Shown one piece after another: positions 33,424-48,593 of a stretch of 64,000 nucleotides of DNA (the first letter of the stretch is position 1; every line of letters begins with the position of its first letter). The DNA lies in NCBI GenBank assembly GCA_014281115.1, contig JACONQ010000001.1, forward strand, positions 2,542,001 through 2,606,000, in the 5' to 3' direction. The DNA comes from Laburnicola sp. R22_1 (lineage: Eukaryota; Ascomycota; Dothideomycetes; Pleosporales; Didymosphaeriaceae). Position numbers and translations under genes: made by a program. Under the pieces are notes generated by a model. That model was not told the DNA's origin. It saw only the letters and a program-made list of their open reading frames with translations, and did not search any database.

Positions 33424-35737
33424 TTACTTACACGTTGTTCTATTGTGCCCAGGCTCGCCGCAGCGTCCACAGCGCCGTTGAGTTGGCTCGCCTCCATCAA
33501 CGCGCGCCCTCTTCTTTGCCTTCTTGCCATCACTGCGCGCCGCAAAGTCCTTTAGAGTAGCCAGCCGCTGGCCCTCTTCAGCTGTAAGAGCTCCTTCTTG
33601 CTGCAATCGCTTTCTTTTGTGCGATTTACATCGCGTGGCGGCCTCATTAGCAGCTTGAAGTTCGGCGTTGCGTTTGGTCATCAACACCAAAGAATGCCCT
33701 AACGTGTCCGTGCGCGTAATGCGCCGCTTTTTACTAGGAAAATTAAGAAAAACAAGGAAGTTTAAAGCAGTATAATTCTTTAACTACCTTTCCTTTTTAA
33801 AATCTTCCTTTATTAAAGTTATTAAGAAAGACCATCTCTATAACTTTAGAATTTTAGTTTTCTAATAATAATTAGTTTTAAGAAAAAAGTATAAAAGTGC
33901 TAAAATTTAAGTCCTAAAATTTAAAAATAATACTTTTTTAGGTATAAAGTATACTATTTAGAATATATTTTATATTAGAACTTTTTCTTATAAAGAGCTA
34001 CTTAAGAAGATAGATTATCTTTCCTAATTTATTTTTCTTAAAAAATAAAAAGATAATCTAACTTTTTAGTTAAGAGTTTTATTAAAACGAATCTAATATA
34101 AAATGTGTTCTAAATAGTATACTTTATACCTAAAAAGTATTATTTTTAAATTTTAGGGACTTAAATTTTAGCACTTTATACTTTTACTTAAAACTAATTA
34201 TTATTAGAAAACTAAAATTCTAAAGTTATAGAGATGGTCTTTCTTAATAACTTTAATAAAGGAAGATTTTAAAAAGGAAAGGTAGTTAAAGAATTATACT
34301 GCTTTAAACTTCCTTGTTTTTCTTAATTTTCCTAGTAAAAAGCGGCGCATTATGCGAATCCGCGCATTACGCGCACGGACATAGTATTAGCTCGACGCCT
34401 TTAACGAACTTATTTACCGCCTTAACTATATAAGTTAGGGAACTATTTACATGCCTTTAAATCCTCTACTTAACTAGTATTAATTATGACCTAAGTTTTG
34501 TACTATTTCGTGGAGTTTATAACTTCTATATACTATCGCGAATAGTACATTCTAGAGGCGTACGTAGGCGAATATTAAGCTGCGATAGTATAGTCTCTAG
34601 GTTGTAGGGCACTAGGCTAGTACCTTAAAAGCCTCCTTTAATATTACTTTTAGTAATTAAAGCCTTAAAAGCAGTAATAAAGCAAGATAGAAACTCGATT
34701 TTAGTTATGTGTATAATGTGGTTACGTATTAGATTCTTGGCTTAGCGCCTATACGCCTTCTTTAATAGCGTAAAACAACCCACATTAAGTGGCTATAAGA
34801 GGTGCGATAAATGTGAAGGCATATAAAGAGTAATAATATTACTCTTTTTATAGTAATTCTAGAATTTAAGCGAGTTATAACTTTTATAGCTATTAATAAT
34901 AAGTAAATATACACTACTAGTAGTACACCTCTTTATATACTTATTAAAGTGCTTTAGCCATTATAAACTAAGCTTATTTATTGTCTAGCCATTCTTAGAG
35001 ACTGCAATAACCTAATTATAAGGTAGATTCTTCTCCTTATACTAGGCGAAGAGGTGGTGCTTACACCTAAAGATAATAAAGGGTAGAATCTACCACCCTA
35101 TCGCGTTAATGCCTTAGATAACTGTTGTCCACTCCCTATTGCCCTGTTGCACCTACTTTAGCCGTCCTTAATACGTAGAGCCTATAACTACCACTCTAGT
35201 TAATATTATGCCTATTATAAAGCCAGACTTGTCGAAATTATAGGTGTCCTTATCTAGGATACTATACTTAGCCTTCATGTTCTCCACAAGACGGAACTAG
35301 CCTCGTATTACCTTAGGATCCTCCTAGAGGGCTCTTTTATAGTCGTACTTTTAATTAAACTTGACTTTAAGCTCTGGCTGGCGCTTAACAAAGTTTGGAG
35401 CCTAGTTATAGCCCATAGGGTCGCGATGCCGCTTAGCTAGCAAAGAATTGGCTATATCCTCTACAGCAGTAAGCTGTGGCAAAAATCCTTATAAGTCTAG
35501 GTCGAGTATATGCTGGATAATCGCCTACTCCTCTCTTATAGTGAGCTTTATTGTGTTAGGTAGGCAGTCGCGTTAGAAGGCGATTCTAGCGCGTTGTTGG
35601 CTAAGGGTCTTTTAAGAGATGTTATAGATAGCGGCAGCGCGTCTTTGCGAAAGTAACGCGTCTTATTTAATAGCCTAGATCGCAAGCTATATATAAGCTT
35701 CGTTTAACGCTAGTAGTTCGTTATATTATTAAGGCAT
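33424..35737 (-). pseudogene. pogo-like transposase of element D with CCHC zinc knuckle
   Basis: Starts at the ATG at 35737 (MP**YNELLALNEA...), is split by the MITE (33702-34384) and ends at 33424. Many TAG/TAA stops in the part beyond the MITE. The core reads LDKDTYNFDKSGFIIG (first Asp kept), LLIINSYKSYNS (second Asp to Asn) and LQPLNVGCF (third Asp to Asn). The intact C-terminal piece, 88 codons, is Lys/Arg-rich (KKAKKRARVDGG) and ends with the zinc knuckle CGRCGEPGHNRTTC. Confidence 0.83.
33702..34384. mobile_element. 683-bp foldback MITE inserted in element D
   Basis: Almost the entire element is one inverted repeat: the arms (about 33,702-34,030 and 34,045-34,384) mirror each other down to a short loop, including AAAATTAAGAAAAACAAGG near each end. 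The outer 20-40 bp (ACGTGTCCGTGCGCGTAATG; right arm also has the GGATTCGC block) match the termini of elements A, B and C. TA duplicates at 33700-33701 and 34385-34386. The left arm lacks about 15 bp present in the right arm. No coding capacity. Confidence 0.9.
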
Positions 35738-36169
35738 CGCGTTATACTATTAATAGTAGTACATTTTAGTAGGGTCTTGGCAAAAGTAAGTCGCTTAGTT
35801 AGGTAAGTCGCTTAGTTATAGAGTACGTTATAGTATTATTATTTTAATTTTAATATTACGCGTTAATATATAGTTTTTATTTTGCGACTAAGGGGTTTCT
35901 AATAAAAATATTATAATAATAGTAGATATTCCTCCTACTATTATATATATAGAAAAGCGTTTTAAGATATTAATAAAAAGGAGTTAAGTTAATATATATA
36001 TATTATTAATAATTTTTTTAATTACTATAAAATTACTATAAATTATAGTAATTATTTACTTTTTATACAACTTTATACTACGTAAAGATTAATAATATAG
36101 TATTAGATCTATCTAGTATAGTTAACACTATTAGTAAGTTTAATAACTAGGCTAGCAAATAAGTATAGA

Positions 36170-36316
36170 TTAGGTTAGAGTTAGAGTCTTACGTAAGTAG
36201 AGTTAAGTTAGGGTTAGGTTAGATTATATAAGACTCTAACCCTAACCTAATTCTACTTACGTAAGATTTTAACTCTAACCTAACTCTACTTACGTAAGAC
36301 TCTAACTCTAACCTAA
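36170..36316. repeat. Inverted repeat with TTAGGTTAG / CTAACCTAA units
   Basis: A perfect inverted repeat of about 36 bp (36170-36205 against 36281-36316) built of TTAGAG/CTCTAA and TACGTAAG units, with GGGTTAGGTTAG and CCCTAACCTAA in the spacer arms. Could form a large hairpin. Telomere-like in composition but not a regular array. Confidence 0.7.
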
Positions 36317-36849
36317 TTCTAGAGTACCTATTTAGTCTATAATATATTAGGAAAATTTTTATACGCGTATAAGTATCTAGAGTACCTAAGTAGCTCTATA
36401 TAAGACTATATATATCTACGCACTAAATATACTTAGAGTACACTAGTAATACTACTTTTTTCTTAGTGTGCGTATATATAAGATTGCGTAAGAATACGCA
36501 TCTATACTACTAGTGTACCTAGAGTAGCTAGAGTAGCTAGAATATTCTAAGTGCCTATACTACCTATAAAATACTAATTAATAAGCAAATAAAGCTCTTT
36601 AATTAGCTAAAATTTAAAAAAAGCTTAGTAAGTTTTAAAAAAAGATTTTTTAAAGTATAAAGTTAAAGTCTCTTACTAGATAGTAACTACTAGTTAATAT
36701 AATAGTACTAATTACTAGCGTATTATATAAAACTTCTATCTAATCCTAAATTCTAGATTTTATAGATTTAAAAATAGAAAAAATATAATTTTAAAATTAT
36801 TTAAAAGAATTAGATTAGGCCAAAATTAGTAGCTTAGTTAAAAACACTA

Positions 36850-38720
36850 ATATACTTTATACTCGAGTTAATTATTCTATTAAGTTAATTACTTTGCCAA
36901 GACCCTACTAAGTTCTATACTATTTATAATAGTACAAAGTTAATATAAACTATTTTTAATAGTATAAATAGGCTAATCTATTTAGAATCTACTTTTATAG
37001 GCTACCTATAGGTTGTTTTGTTATGCCTAGGCTTGCTATAGCATTTATAGCGCTATTAAGCAAATTCGCCTCTATTAGCGCGCACCCTCTTCTTTGCCTT
37101 TTACCTATTACTGCGCGCCCTAAACTCCTTTAGAGTGGCTAGCCACTAGCCCTCTTTAGCTATAAGGACTTCTTTACACTATACTCGCTTTCTTTTATAC
37201 AAATTTATATTATGTGGTAGCCTTATTAGTAGCTTAAAATTTAGTGTTACGTTTAGTTATTAACACTAAAAAATATCCTATTAGCTTAGCATCTTTAATA
37301 AGCTTTTTTATCGCCTTAACTATATAAGTTAGGGAACTATCTATATGTCTTTAAATCCTCTACTTAACTAGCGTTAATTGCGACCTAAGTTCTATACTAT
37401 TTTACAAAGTTTACGACTCCTATATACTATTACAAATAGTACAAAGTAGAGGCGTACGTAGGCAGATATTAAGTTACAATATTACAACTTCTGGATTGTG
37501 GGACACTAGGCCAGCACCTTAAAAGTCTCCTTTAATATTACTTTTAGTAATTAAAGCCTTAAAAGTAGTAATAAAGCAAGATAAAAACTCGATTTTAGTA
37601 ATGTGCGTAATGTGGTTACGTATTAGATTCTTAGCTTAGCGCCTATACGCCTTCTTTAATAGCGTAAAACAACCCATATTAAGTGGCTATAAGAGGTGCG
37701 ATAAATATAGAGGCATATAAAGAGTAATAATATTACTCTTTTTATAATAATTTTAAATTTAAGCGAGTTATAATTTTCGTGGCTATTAATAATAAGCAAA
37801 TATACTTCACTAGTAGTACGCCTCTTTATATACTTATTAAAGTGCTTTAGCCATTATAGACTAAGCTTATTTATTATCTAGCCATTCTTAGAGACTGTAA
37901 TAACCTAATTATAAGGTAGATCCTTCTCCTTATACTAGGCGAAGAGGTGGTGCTTACCCCTAAAAATAATAAAGGGTAGAATCTACCACCCTATTGCGTT
38001 AATGCCTTAGATAACTATTATTCACTCCCTATTACCCTACTATACCTACTTTGGCTATTCTTAACGCTTAGAGCCTATAACTACTACTCTAGTTAATATT
38101 ATGCCTATTATAAAGCCAGACTTGTTAAAATTATAGGTGTTCTTATCTAGAATACTATACTTAGCCTTTATATTCTCCACAAGCTAGAACTAGCCTTATA
38201 TTACCTTAGAATTCTTCTAGAGGGCTTTCTTATAGTCGTACTTTCGATTAAACTTAACTTAAAGCTTTGGCTAGCGCTTAACAAAGTTATAAGGCCACCT
38301 CTAGCCAACTAGCTTATAGTAGCGTGTAGCCAGTAAAGAATCGGCCATATCTTTTATGGCATTAAGCTGGGGCGGAAATCCTCGCGCGTCTAGGTTAAGT
38401 ATATACTACACAATTACCTACTCGTCTCCTATAGTAAGTCTTATTTTATTAGGTGCGTAGTTGCGTCTAAATATCTTTCTAGCGCGTTAGTTGCTAAGTG
38501 TACTTTAAGAAACATTATAGAGAGCTACAGCGCATCGCTAAGAGAGTGTTACGTCTTATTTAATAGCCTGAATTGCAAGCTATATACGCGCTTCTTTTAA
38601 CGCTAATAGTTTATTATATACTTAAGGCATCGCGTTGTACTATTACTAATAGTACGTTTTGGTAGGGTCTTGGCAAAGTAATTAACTTAATAGAATAATC
38701 AACTCGAGTGCAAAGTACGT
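36850..38720 (-). mobile_element. pogo-like element E (paralogue of D)
   Basis: 1,871 bp with TA at 36848-36849 and 38721-38722. Right end reads inward ACGTACTTTGCACTCGAGTT and the left end is its RIP-altered inverse (ATATACTTTATACTCGAG). Inner motif TTTGCCAAGACCC conserved at both ends. Aligns with D over its full length and carries the empty TA (37279-37280) at the site of D's MITE. Confidence 0.88.
36996..38630 (-). pseudogene. pogo-like transposase of element E
   Basis: Collinear with the transposase of D from the ATG at 38630 to about 36,996, but riddled with stops. The C-terminal zinc-knuckle region corresponding to D 33,424-33,690 is recognisable near 37,000-37,260 though mutated (its CGRCGEPGH counterpart has lost codons to C-to-T). 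Not functional. Confidence 0.75.
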
Positions 38721-38722
38721 TA

Positions 38723-39235
38723 TTTTAACAAGTATAAACTTTAATAACTTTTTAACTACTGTACTTTTATTAAAATCTTTTTAAAAATTTAAATAATATA
38801 TTATTAGTACTATATTTTTATTTATAAATATTACGTAATATATATAATAACTAGTAAAGAAAAGAGTTTTTTATTAATTACTAACTAATTACGTAATAAA
38901 AGTAGTACTTTTAAATTAAATAATTAAAGACTAGTATTTTCTCTATAAATCTATTAAAAAATTAAAATTATAGCTTTACCAGTAAAAAAGTTATAAAGCT
39001 TTAAAATAATTACTTATTTAAACTATTTGTGCACATCTGCGTAAGTATGCGTATGTCTACGCATCTCTAAGCATTTTTGTGCTAGCAAATTGCTTGTGCA
39101 AAAATGTGTAAGTATGCGCACGTCTACGCACGTCTGCGCACAGTTAAGTAGTCTCTCTAGAAAAAACTTTCCTAATGTAAATAGCTATTATAATTAATTA
39201 AAAATATATTTTAAATAATATTAAACTAAGTTAAA
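38723..39235. other. AT-rich spacer inside J
   Basis: TpA-rich sequence without a gene. A group of alternating GCGTAAGTATGCG / GTGCACATCTGCG-like steps lies at about 39,030-39,140, forming imperfect tandem and inverted units. Confidence 0.35.
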
Positions 39236-39415
39236 TTAAGCTAGAGTCTTACGTAATTAGGATAGAGTCTTATATAATTAGATTAGGTTAGGTTAGGTTA
39301 GATTATGTTTAAAGTCTTATATAATTAATCTAACCTAATCTAAAGTCTATACGACCTAACCTAACCTATACCTATAGTTTATACGACCCTAACCTAATTC
39401 TATACCTAATCTAGA
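39236..39415. repeat. Second TTAGGTTAG / CTAACCTAA inverted-repeat cluster
   Basis: TAGGTTAGGTTAGGTTAG on the left and repeated CCTAACCTAACC-type units on the right, with GAGTCTTACGTAATTA copies, resembling 36,170-36,316. The two clusters sit on either side of element E, both inside J, so they could be internal subterminal repeats of J. Confidence 0.6.
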
Positions 39416-39479
39416 TACCTCGAACCTATTTACTAGCCTATTAACAACGCGTTTTTTAATAAGTTAATAGTTAATCTAG

Positions 39480-40200
39480 CTTTCTAAGAATTTAATATTA
39501 GGGATTGCCTACTACTCTAGCTTCTAAAGTTAGTAACAATGTTGCTAATAAGTATATAGATAATTATAAGATATTAGATAAGAATAAAAAAGTTATAGAG
39601 ATAGCTAAAACTACTAAAAAGACTTTTAAGAAGCCTGAGCTAGAGACGTGCGCGTAGTATATACGCTAAAGACTAATTATATAGTAGTGTAAATAATAGC
39701 TAGCTATTAACTATAGTATAATTAATTATATATATTTCTATAATAATAATAATAAGCTTTATTTGTATAAGCCTATTCCTAAGCTATTATATAAGTTTTT
39801 AGATAAGATTATTAAGTTTTATAAGACCTAGAATTACGATAATAGTATTACTTTTAAGCTAAGTAGATAGCTTAAAAACACTATAGAAAATTAATATAAG
39901 TGTAAAGTAAAGTATATAAAAGTTAGCTAGTGTAAAAAGATTAATAATAAAGATTATAAAAGGCGTATTACTATATTACAAAAGGTAGAATATCTATATA
40001 CCTTTTATATTATTACTAAGAACTATATAAGTTCTAAAAATTTACCCTAGTAGGTATTTTATATAAAGGACTAGCTTTATAAAAAAGCCTTTTATATAAC
40101 TATACACTATATAAGAATATATATATAGTGCCTAAGAACTATAGAAAGTAAAAAACTAGGAAGGTGCATGCAAAAATAAGGTTATACTTTCTAATATTAT
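39480..40200 (+). pseudogene. Decayed ORF in J, possibly a Mutator-like transposase
   Basis: One frame stays readable for about 240 codons with only TAG/TAA stops at probable Gln/Trp positions: KTTKKTFKKPELETCA*YIR, then NNNNKLYLYKPIPKLLYKFLDKIIKFYKT and RRITILQKVEYLYTFYIITKNY. Composition is skewed to Ile/Tyr/Asn/Lys by mutation. Assignment to a Mutator-like transposase rests on the long TIRs, not on motifs. Confidence 0.3.
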
Positions 40201-40725
40201 TAGAAGCTAAAGAGGTTATAATTAACCTATATAAGAACTTTTAGATATCTAATTAATATAGTATGACTTGCGTAATAAGTACTTATAATAAAAGCACGCT
40301 AGTCTAGAGTTGTGTATAAAAATTAAGATGTTATTTAAGCGTTTAATAGAGAGGCAGTACTTTTTTAGATAAGTTAATTTAATAAAGTTTTAAAATTAAT
40401 AAAAAATTAACTATTATAGACTATCTAATTAGGACTAGTATATTAGATTGTATAAACGCTAAGCTATATAAGTTAATTTTTAATAATTTTTAGATACTAA
40501 CTTAATTATCTTAACTAACTTATCTACCTTTTATAGATTAATCTACGCTATATAAAAGCTTTTATAGCCTCTTCTAATACTCTACTACTTAGTTATATAT
40601 ATAAAACAAACCTAACTCCTTTTTATTAATATCTTAAAACGCTTTTCTGTGTATACAATAGCAGAAGGAATATCTACTATTATTATAATATTTTTATTAG
40701 AACTCTCTTAGTTGCAAAAAAAAAC

Positions 40726-41497
40726 ATATAAAATAAATGAATATAATTATTTACTACTTAATTTAGTTTAATTTAATAGAAATAATTGCACTATACACTT
40801 TAGGATAGTGTTAATAATAATAACTATTAAAGTAGCTTTTAACTAGGTATTTTTAGCTCTTAAAAAGCTTTTTGCTATTTATAATATTATACTATATATT
40901 ATAATTATAGACCGCAATATTATATATATTAACTTAGCAAGTAGATTTTTTCTAAGGTGCTATAGCTACTCTATTGCTAGCATATAAATAAGTTAGTTTT
41001 AGTGTACACGCGCACTATATACTTAGAAGAATTTAGTTATTATTGCAATACTAAATGCTAGTAGAATACTATTACTACTACATAGTTTATAAAGCTCTAT
41101 TATAAGCTACTATAGTTAAAAACGCTAGATTAACTTGCTTACTATTTTTTAAAGGTGTAGTAATTATTACTATATATAGAATTTTACCTATACAATATAT
41201 AGTTAAATATATATAAAAATGGCCTTATTAATTACTATACTAATAATAATCTCTATTTTAGTCTTATAGTAATATTAAAAGTTAAAGATGTCTACTATAT
41301 AATAAAGGCCTAGCTGCGTAGTAGTTAATATAATTTATTACACCTTTTTAAGTAACTTAATATTTTTACACTAACTATTATATAACTATAGATCTTAAGT
41401 AGGCTATAAAGGACGCTAAAATTACTATATAAGCTTAATAGCCTATTTTTATAGGCATAGTATAGCGTATAATAACCTTTATAATATATATAGCATT
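40726..41497. other. AT-rich RIPped DNA, no identifiable feature
   Basis: No open frames of note; TpA-rich, CpA/TpG-poor. It ends at the ATATT target duplicated by the copia element. Confidence 0.4.
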
Positions 41498-41502
41498 ATA
41501 TT

Positions 41503-42577
41503 TATTAAAACTATATTAGTAAGCAAAATAAATAATAAAATAACATGTTAGAATTTCGCTATTATAATAAAAGATAAATAGATAAATAACTATAAGCTAC
41601 CTAAAAATAAACTAAAATAGTCGTTCCGATAATAAGTTGCAATTAAAGCCAAAGTTAACTTTAAGTAACGTATAAAAAGTTTACTAAAAGATAATTATAA
41701 GAAACCTAATATTATATATATTAAATTACTTAAAACTAAAAACAAAATATAATATAAAACTAACCTAATAAATATTATAAAATATGCTATCATAATATAA
41801 ATAAGCTCGTAATTAATTTTTCTAAATTAATAACTTTTGACAAACTTGTCGTAATTAAGCGCTTTAACAATTTTAAGCAATTACTAAAAAGAATATACTT
41901 AATAAGATAATAGTATATATATTAAATTACTTATTACTAAAAAACAAAACATAATATATAAAACACTTATTTTATAATATAAAATATATTAGCGTATAAT
42001 AAACTAAGGAGTAATAAAATATTCTAAAATAAGGCGTTTATTATTAATATTATAACTAAGTAATAGTAAAATAAAGTTTATAATAGCTTATATATACAAT
42101 ACTAGTTTGTATATAAAACACTAGTTTGTATATAAAATACTAGTTTGTATATAAAACACTAGTTTGTATATAAAATAATAGCTTATATATAAAATACTAG
42201 TTTATATATAAAATAATAGCTTATATATAAAATAATAGCTTATATATAAAATAATAGCTTATATATAAAATAATAGCTTATATATAAAATAATAGCTTAT
42301 ATATAAAATAATAGCTTATATATAAAATACTAGTCTGTATATAAAATAATAGCTCGTATATAAAATACTATTATATATAAAATACTAGTTTAAATATTAG
42401 TTTAAAATACTAGCACGTATAAAATTTAAAGACATAATTAAACTATATAAAACTAAGTATTTATTAGTCTAAATTATTTTATATATAGATTGCTAGGTAG
42501 CCAGTTTATTAAAATTAATTAACTAGTTTAATAATACTAACTCGATTACTTTCTTATCTATTTATTTACCTTTTACA
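41503..42577 (+). repeat. 5' LTR of the copia element
   Basis: Begins TATTAAAACTATATTAG (TG of the expected TG..CA boundary changed to TA) and ends TTTTACA. Contains a minisatellite at about 42,095-42,370 made of units like TAGTTTGTATATAAAAYAC, with more copies than in the 3' LTR; this accounts for most of the 81-bp length difference. Confidence 0.9.
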
Positions 42578-42600
42578 GGTTATAAGCCCGGCGCTCTAAC
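42578..42600 (+). promoter_or_regulatory. Primer-binding site, complementary to a tRNA-Ile(UAU) half
   Basis: Starts immediately after the LTR with GGTTATAAGCCCGGCGCTC. Its complement reads as D-stem end GAGC, base 26, anticodon 5' stem CCGGG, loop CTTATAA (anticodon UAU) and two bases of the 3' stem. That is exact tRNA geometry from about nt 18 to 40. Copia-type elements are known to prime from a tRNA cut in the anticodon region, usually initiator Met. Confidence 0.72.
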
Positions 42601-42929
42601 AATTTTATTATCTACCTTTTAGCTTACTAAGCTATTCTTCTATCACTTTTTTCGATATATACCTCATTTTTCTCAGAATTCCTTTGAGATTCTGATTCTT
42701 TTATCCTAGCTGGTCTAGTCCTTTTAGCTTACTAAGCTATCTTGGCAAAATCGATATTTTGACTAATACCTTATTTTTCTCAGAATTTTCTGAGCTCTTT
42801 TACTAGCTAGACTAGTTTATTACCTTTTTAGGTAATTTCGACAAGCCTTATTAATTTTTTAATAAATACCTTATTTTTCTTAGATTTCTGAGCTCTTTTT
42901 GGCCTATTAATCTTATTTACAATAAGTTC

Positions 42930-47480
<4,551 letters not shown>

Positions 47481-47548
47481 AAAGAGTTAAAACTATAATA
47501 GTAATAAGCAAAATATCCTAAATAAAGCATATATTGCTTACGGAAACG

Positions 47549-48542
47549 TATTAAAACTATATTAGTAAGCAAAATAAATAATAAAATAACATATTAGAAT
47601 TTCGCTGTTATAATAAAAGATAAATAGATAAATAACTATAAGCTACCTAAAAATAACGAAAATAGTTATTCTAATAATTAGTTGTAATTAAAGCCAAAGT
47701 TAACTTTAAGTAACGTATAAAAAGTTTACTAAAAGATAATTATAAGAAATCTAATATTATATGTATTAAATTACTTAAAACTAAAAACAAAATATAATAT
47801 AAAACTAACGTAATAAATATTATAAAATACACTATCGTAATATACATAAGCTCGTAATTAATTTTTCTAAATTAATAACTTTTGACAAACTTGTCGCAAT
47901 TAAGCGCCTTAACAATTTTGAGCAATTACTAAAAAGAATATACTAAACAAGGCAATAGTATATGTATTCAATTACTTACTACTAAAAAACAAAATATAAT
48001 ATATAAAAGACTTATTTTATAATATAAAATACATTAGCGTATAATAAACTAAGGAGTAATAAATTATTCTAAAATAAGACGTTTATTATTAATATTATAA
48101 CTAAGTAATAGTTAAATAAAGTTTATATTAGCTCGTATATAAAATACTAGTTTATATATAAAACACTAGTTTGTGTATAAATTACTAATTTGTATATAAA
48201 ATAATAGCTTATATATAAAACACTAGTTTGCATATAAAATAATAGCTTGTATATAAAACACTAGTCTGTATATAAAATAATAGCTCGTATATAAAATACT
48301 ATTATATATAAAATACTATTATATATAAAATACTATTGCATATAAAACACTAGTTAAAATATTAGTTTAAAACACTAGCACGTATAAAAGTTAAAGGCAT
48401 AATTAAACTATACAAAACTAAGTATTCGTTAGTCTAAATTATTTTATATATAGATTGCTAGGTAGCCAGTTTATTAAAATTAATTAACTAGTTTAACAAT
48501 ACTAACTCGATTACTTACTTATCTATTTATTTACTTTTTACA
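47549..48542 (+). repeat. 3' LTR of the copia element
   Basis: 994 bp, begins TATTAAAACTATATTAG and ends TTTTACA as the 5' LTR. Differences are mainly transitions (for example CATGTTAG versus CATATTAG), plus fewer minisatellite units at about 48,130-48,340. Confidence 0.9.
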
Positions 48543-48593
48543 ATATTAACTACCTAGGAGTAGCACGGCAAAGGCTTTTATCTTAAATAATAT

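Larger units (their letters stand above)
33271..35828 (-). mobile_element. pogo-like element D, carrying a foldback MITE
   Basis: Termini ACGTACTCCACAACCGAGCG (left) and its RIP-altered inverse (right), each with the doubled ACCGAGCGACTCAC-type unit and the inner TTTGCCAAGACCC motif. TA at 33269-33270 and 35829-35830. Without the MITE and one TA it is 1,873 bp, against 1,871 bp for its paralogue E. The left 430 bp is unmutated, while everything beyond the MITE is RIPped. Confidence 0.88.
35873..40725. mobile_element. Long-TIR (Mutator-like) element J, heavily RIPped
   Basis: Inverted termini of about 110 bp: 35873-35988 (GTTTTTATTTTGCGACTAAG...) and 40614-40725 (...TTAGTTGCAAAAAAAAAC). The same terminus bounds K, L and M. 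TIRs this long with a T-run start suggest a Mutator-like element, but no 9-bp target duplication can be shown. Element E is inserted inside. Internal DNA is AT-rich with a decayed ORF at 39,480-40,200. Confidence 0.6.

Noticed and set aside
36200..36320. Interstitial telomere
   Set aside because: TTAGGG-like units are irregular, mixed with TTAGAG and in both orientations; no continuous array.
42095..42370. CRISPR-like array
   Set aside because: Units are contiguous with no unique spacers, and the DNA is a fungal LTR; it is a minisatellite.
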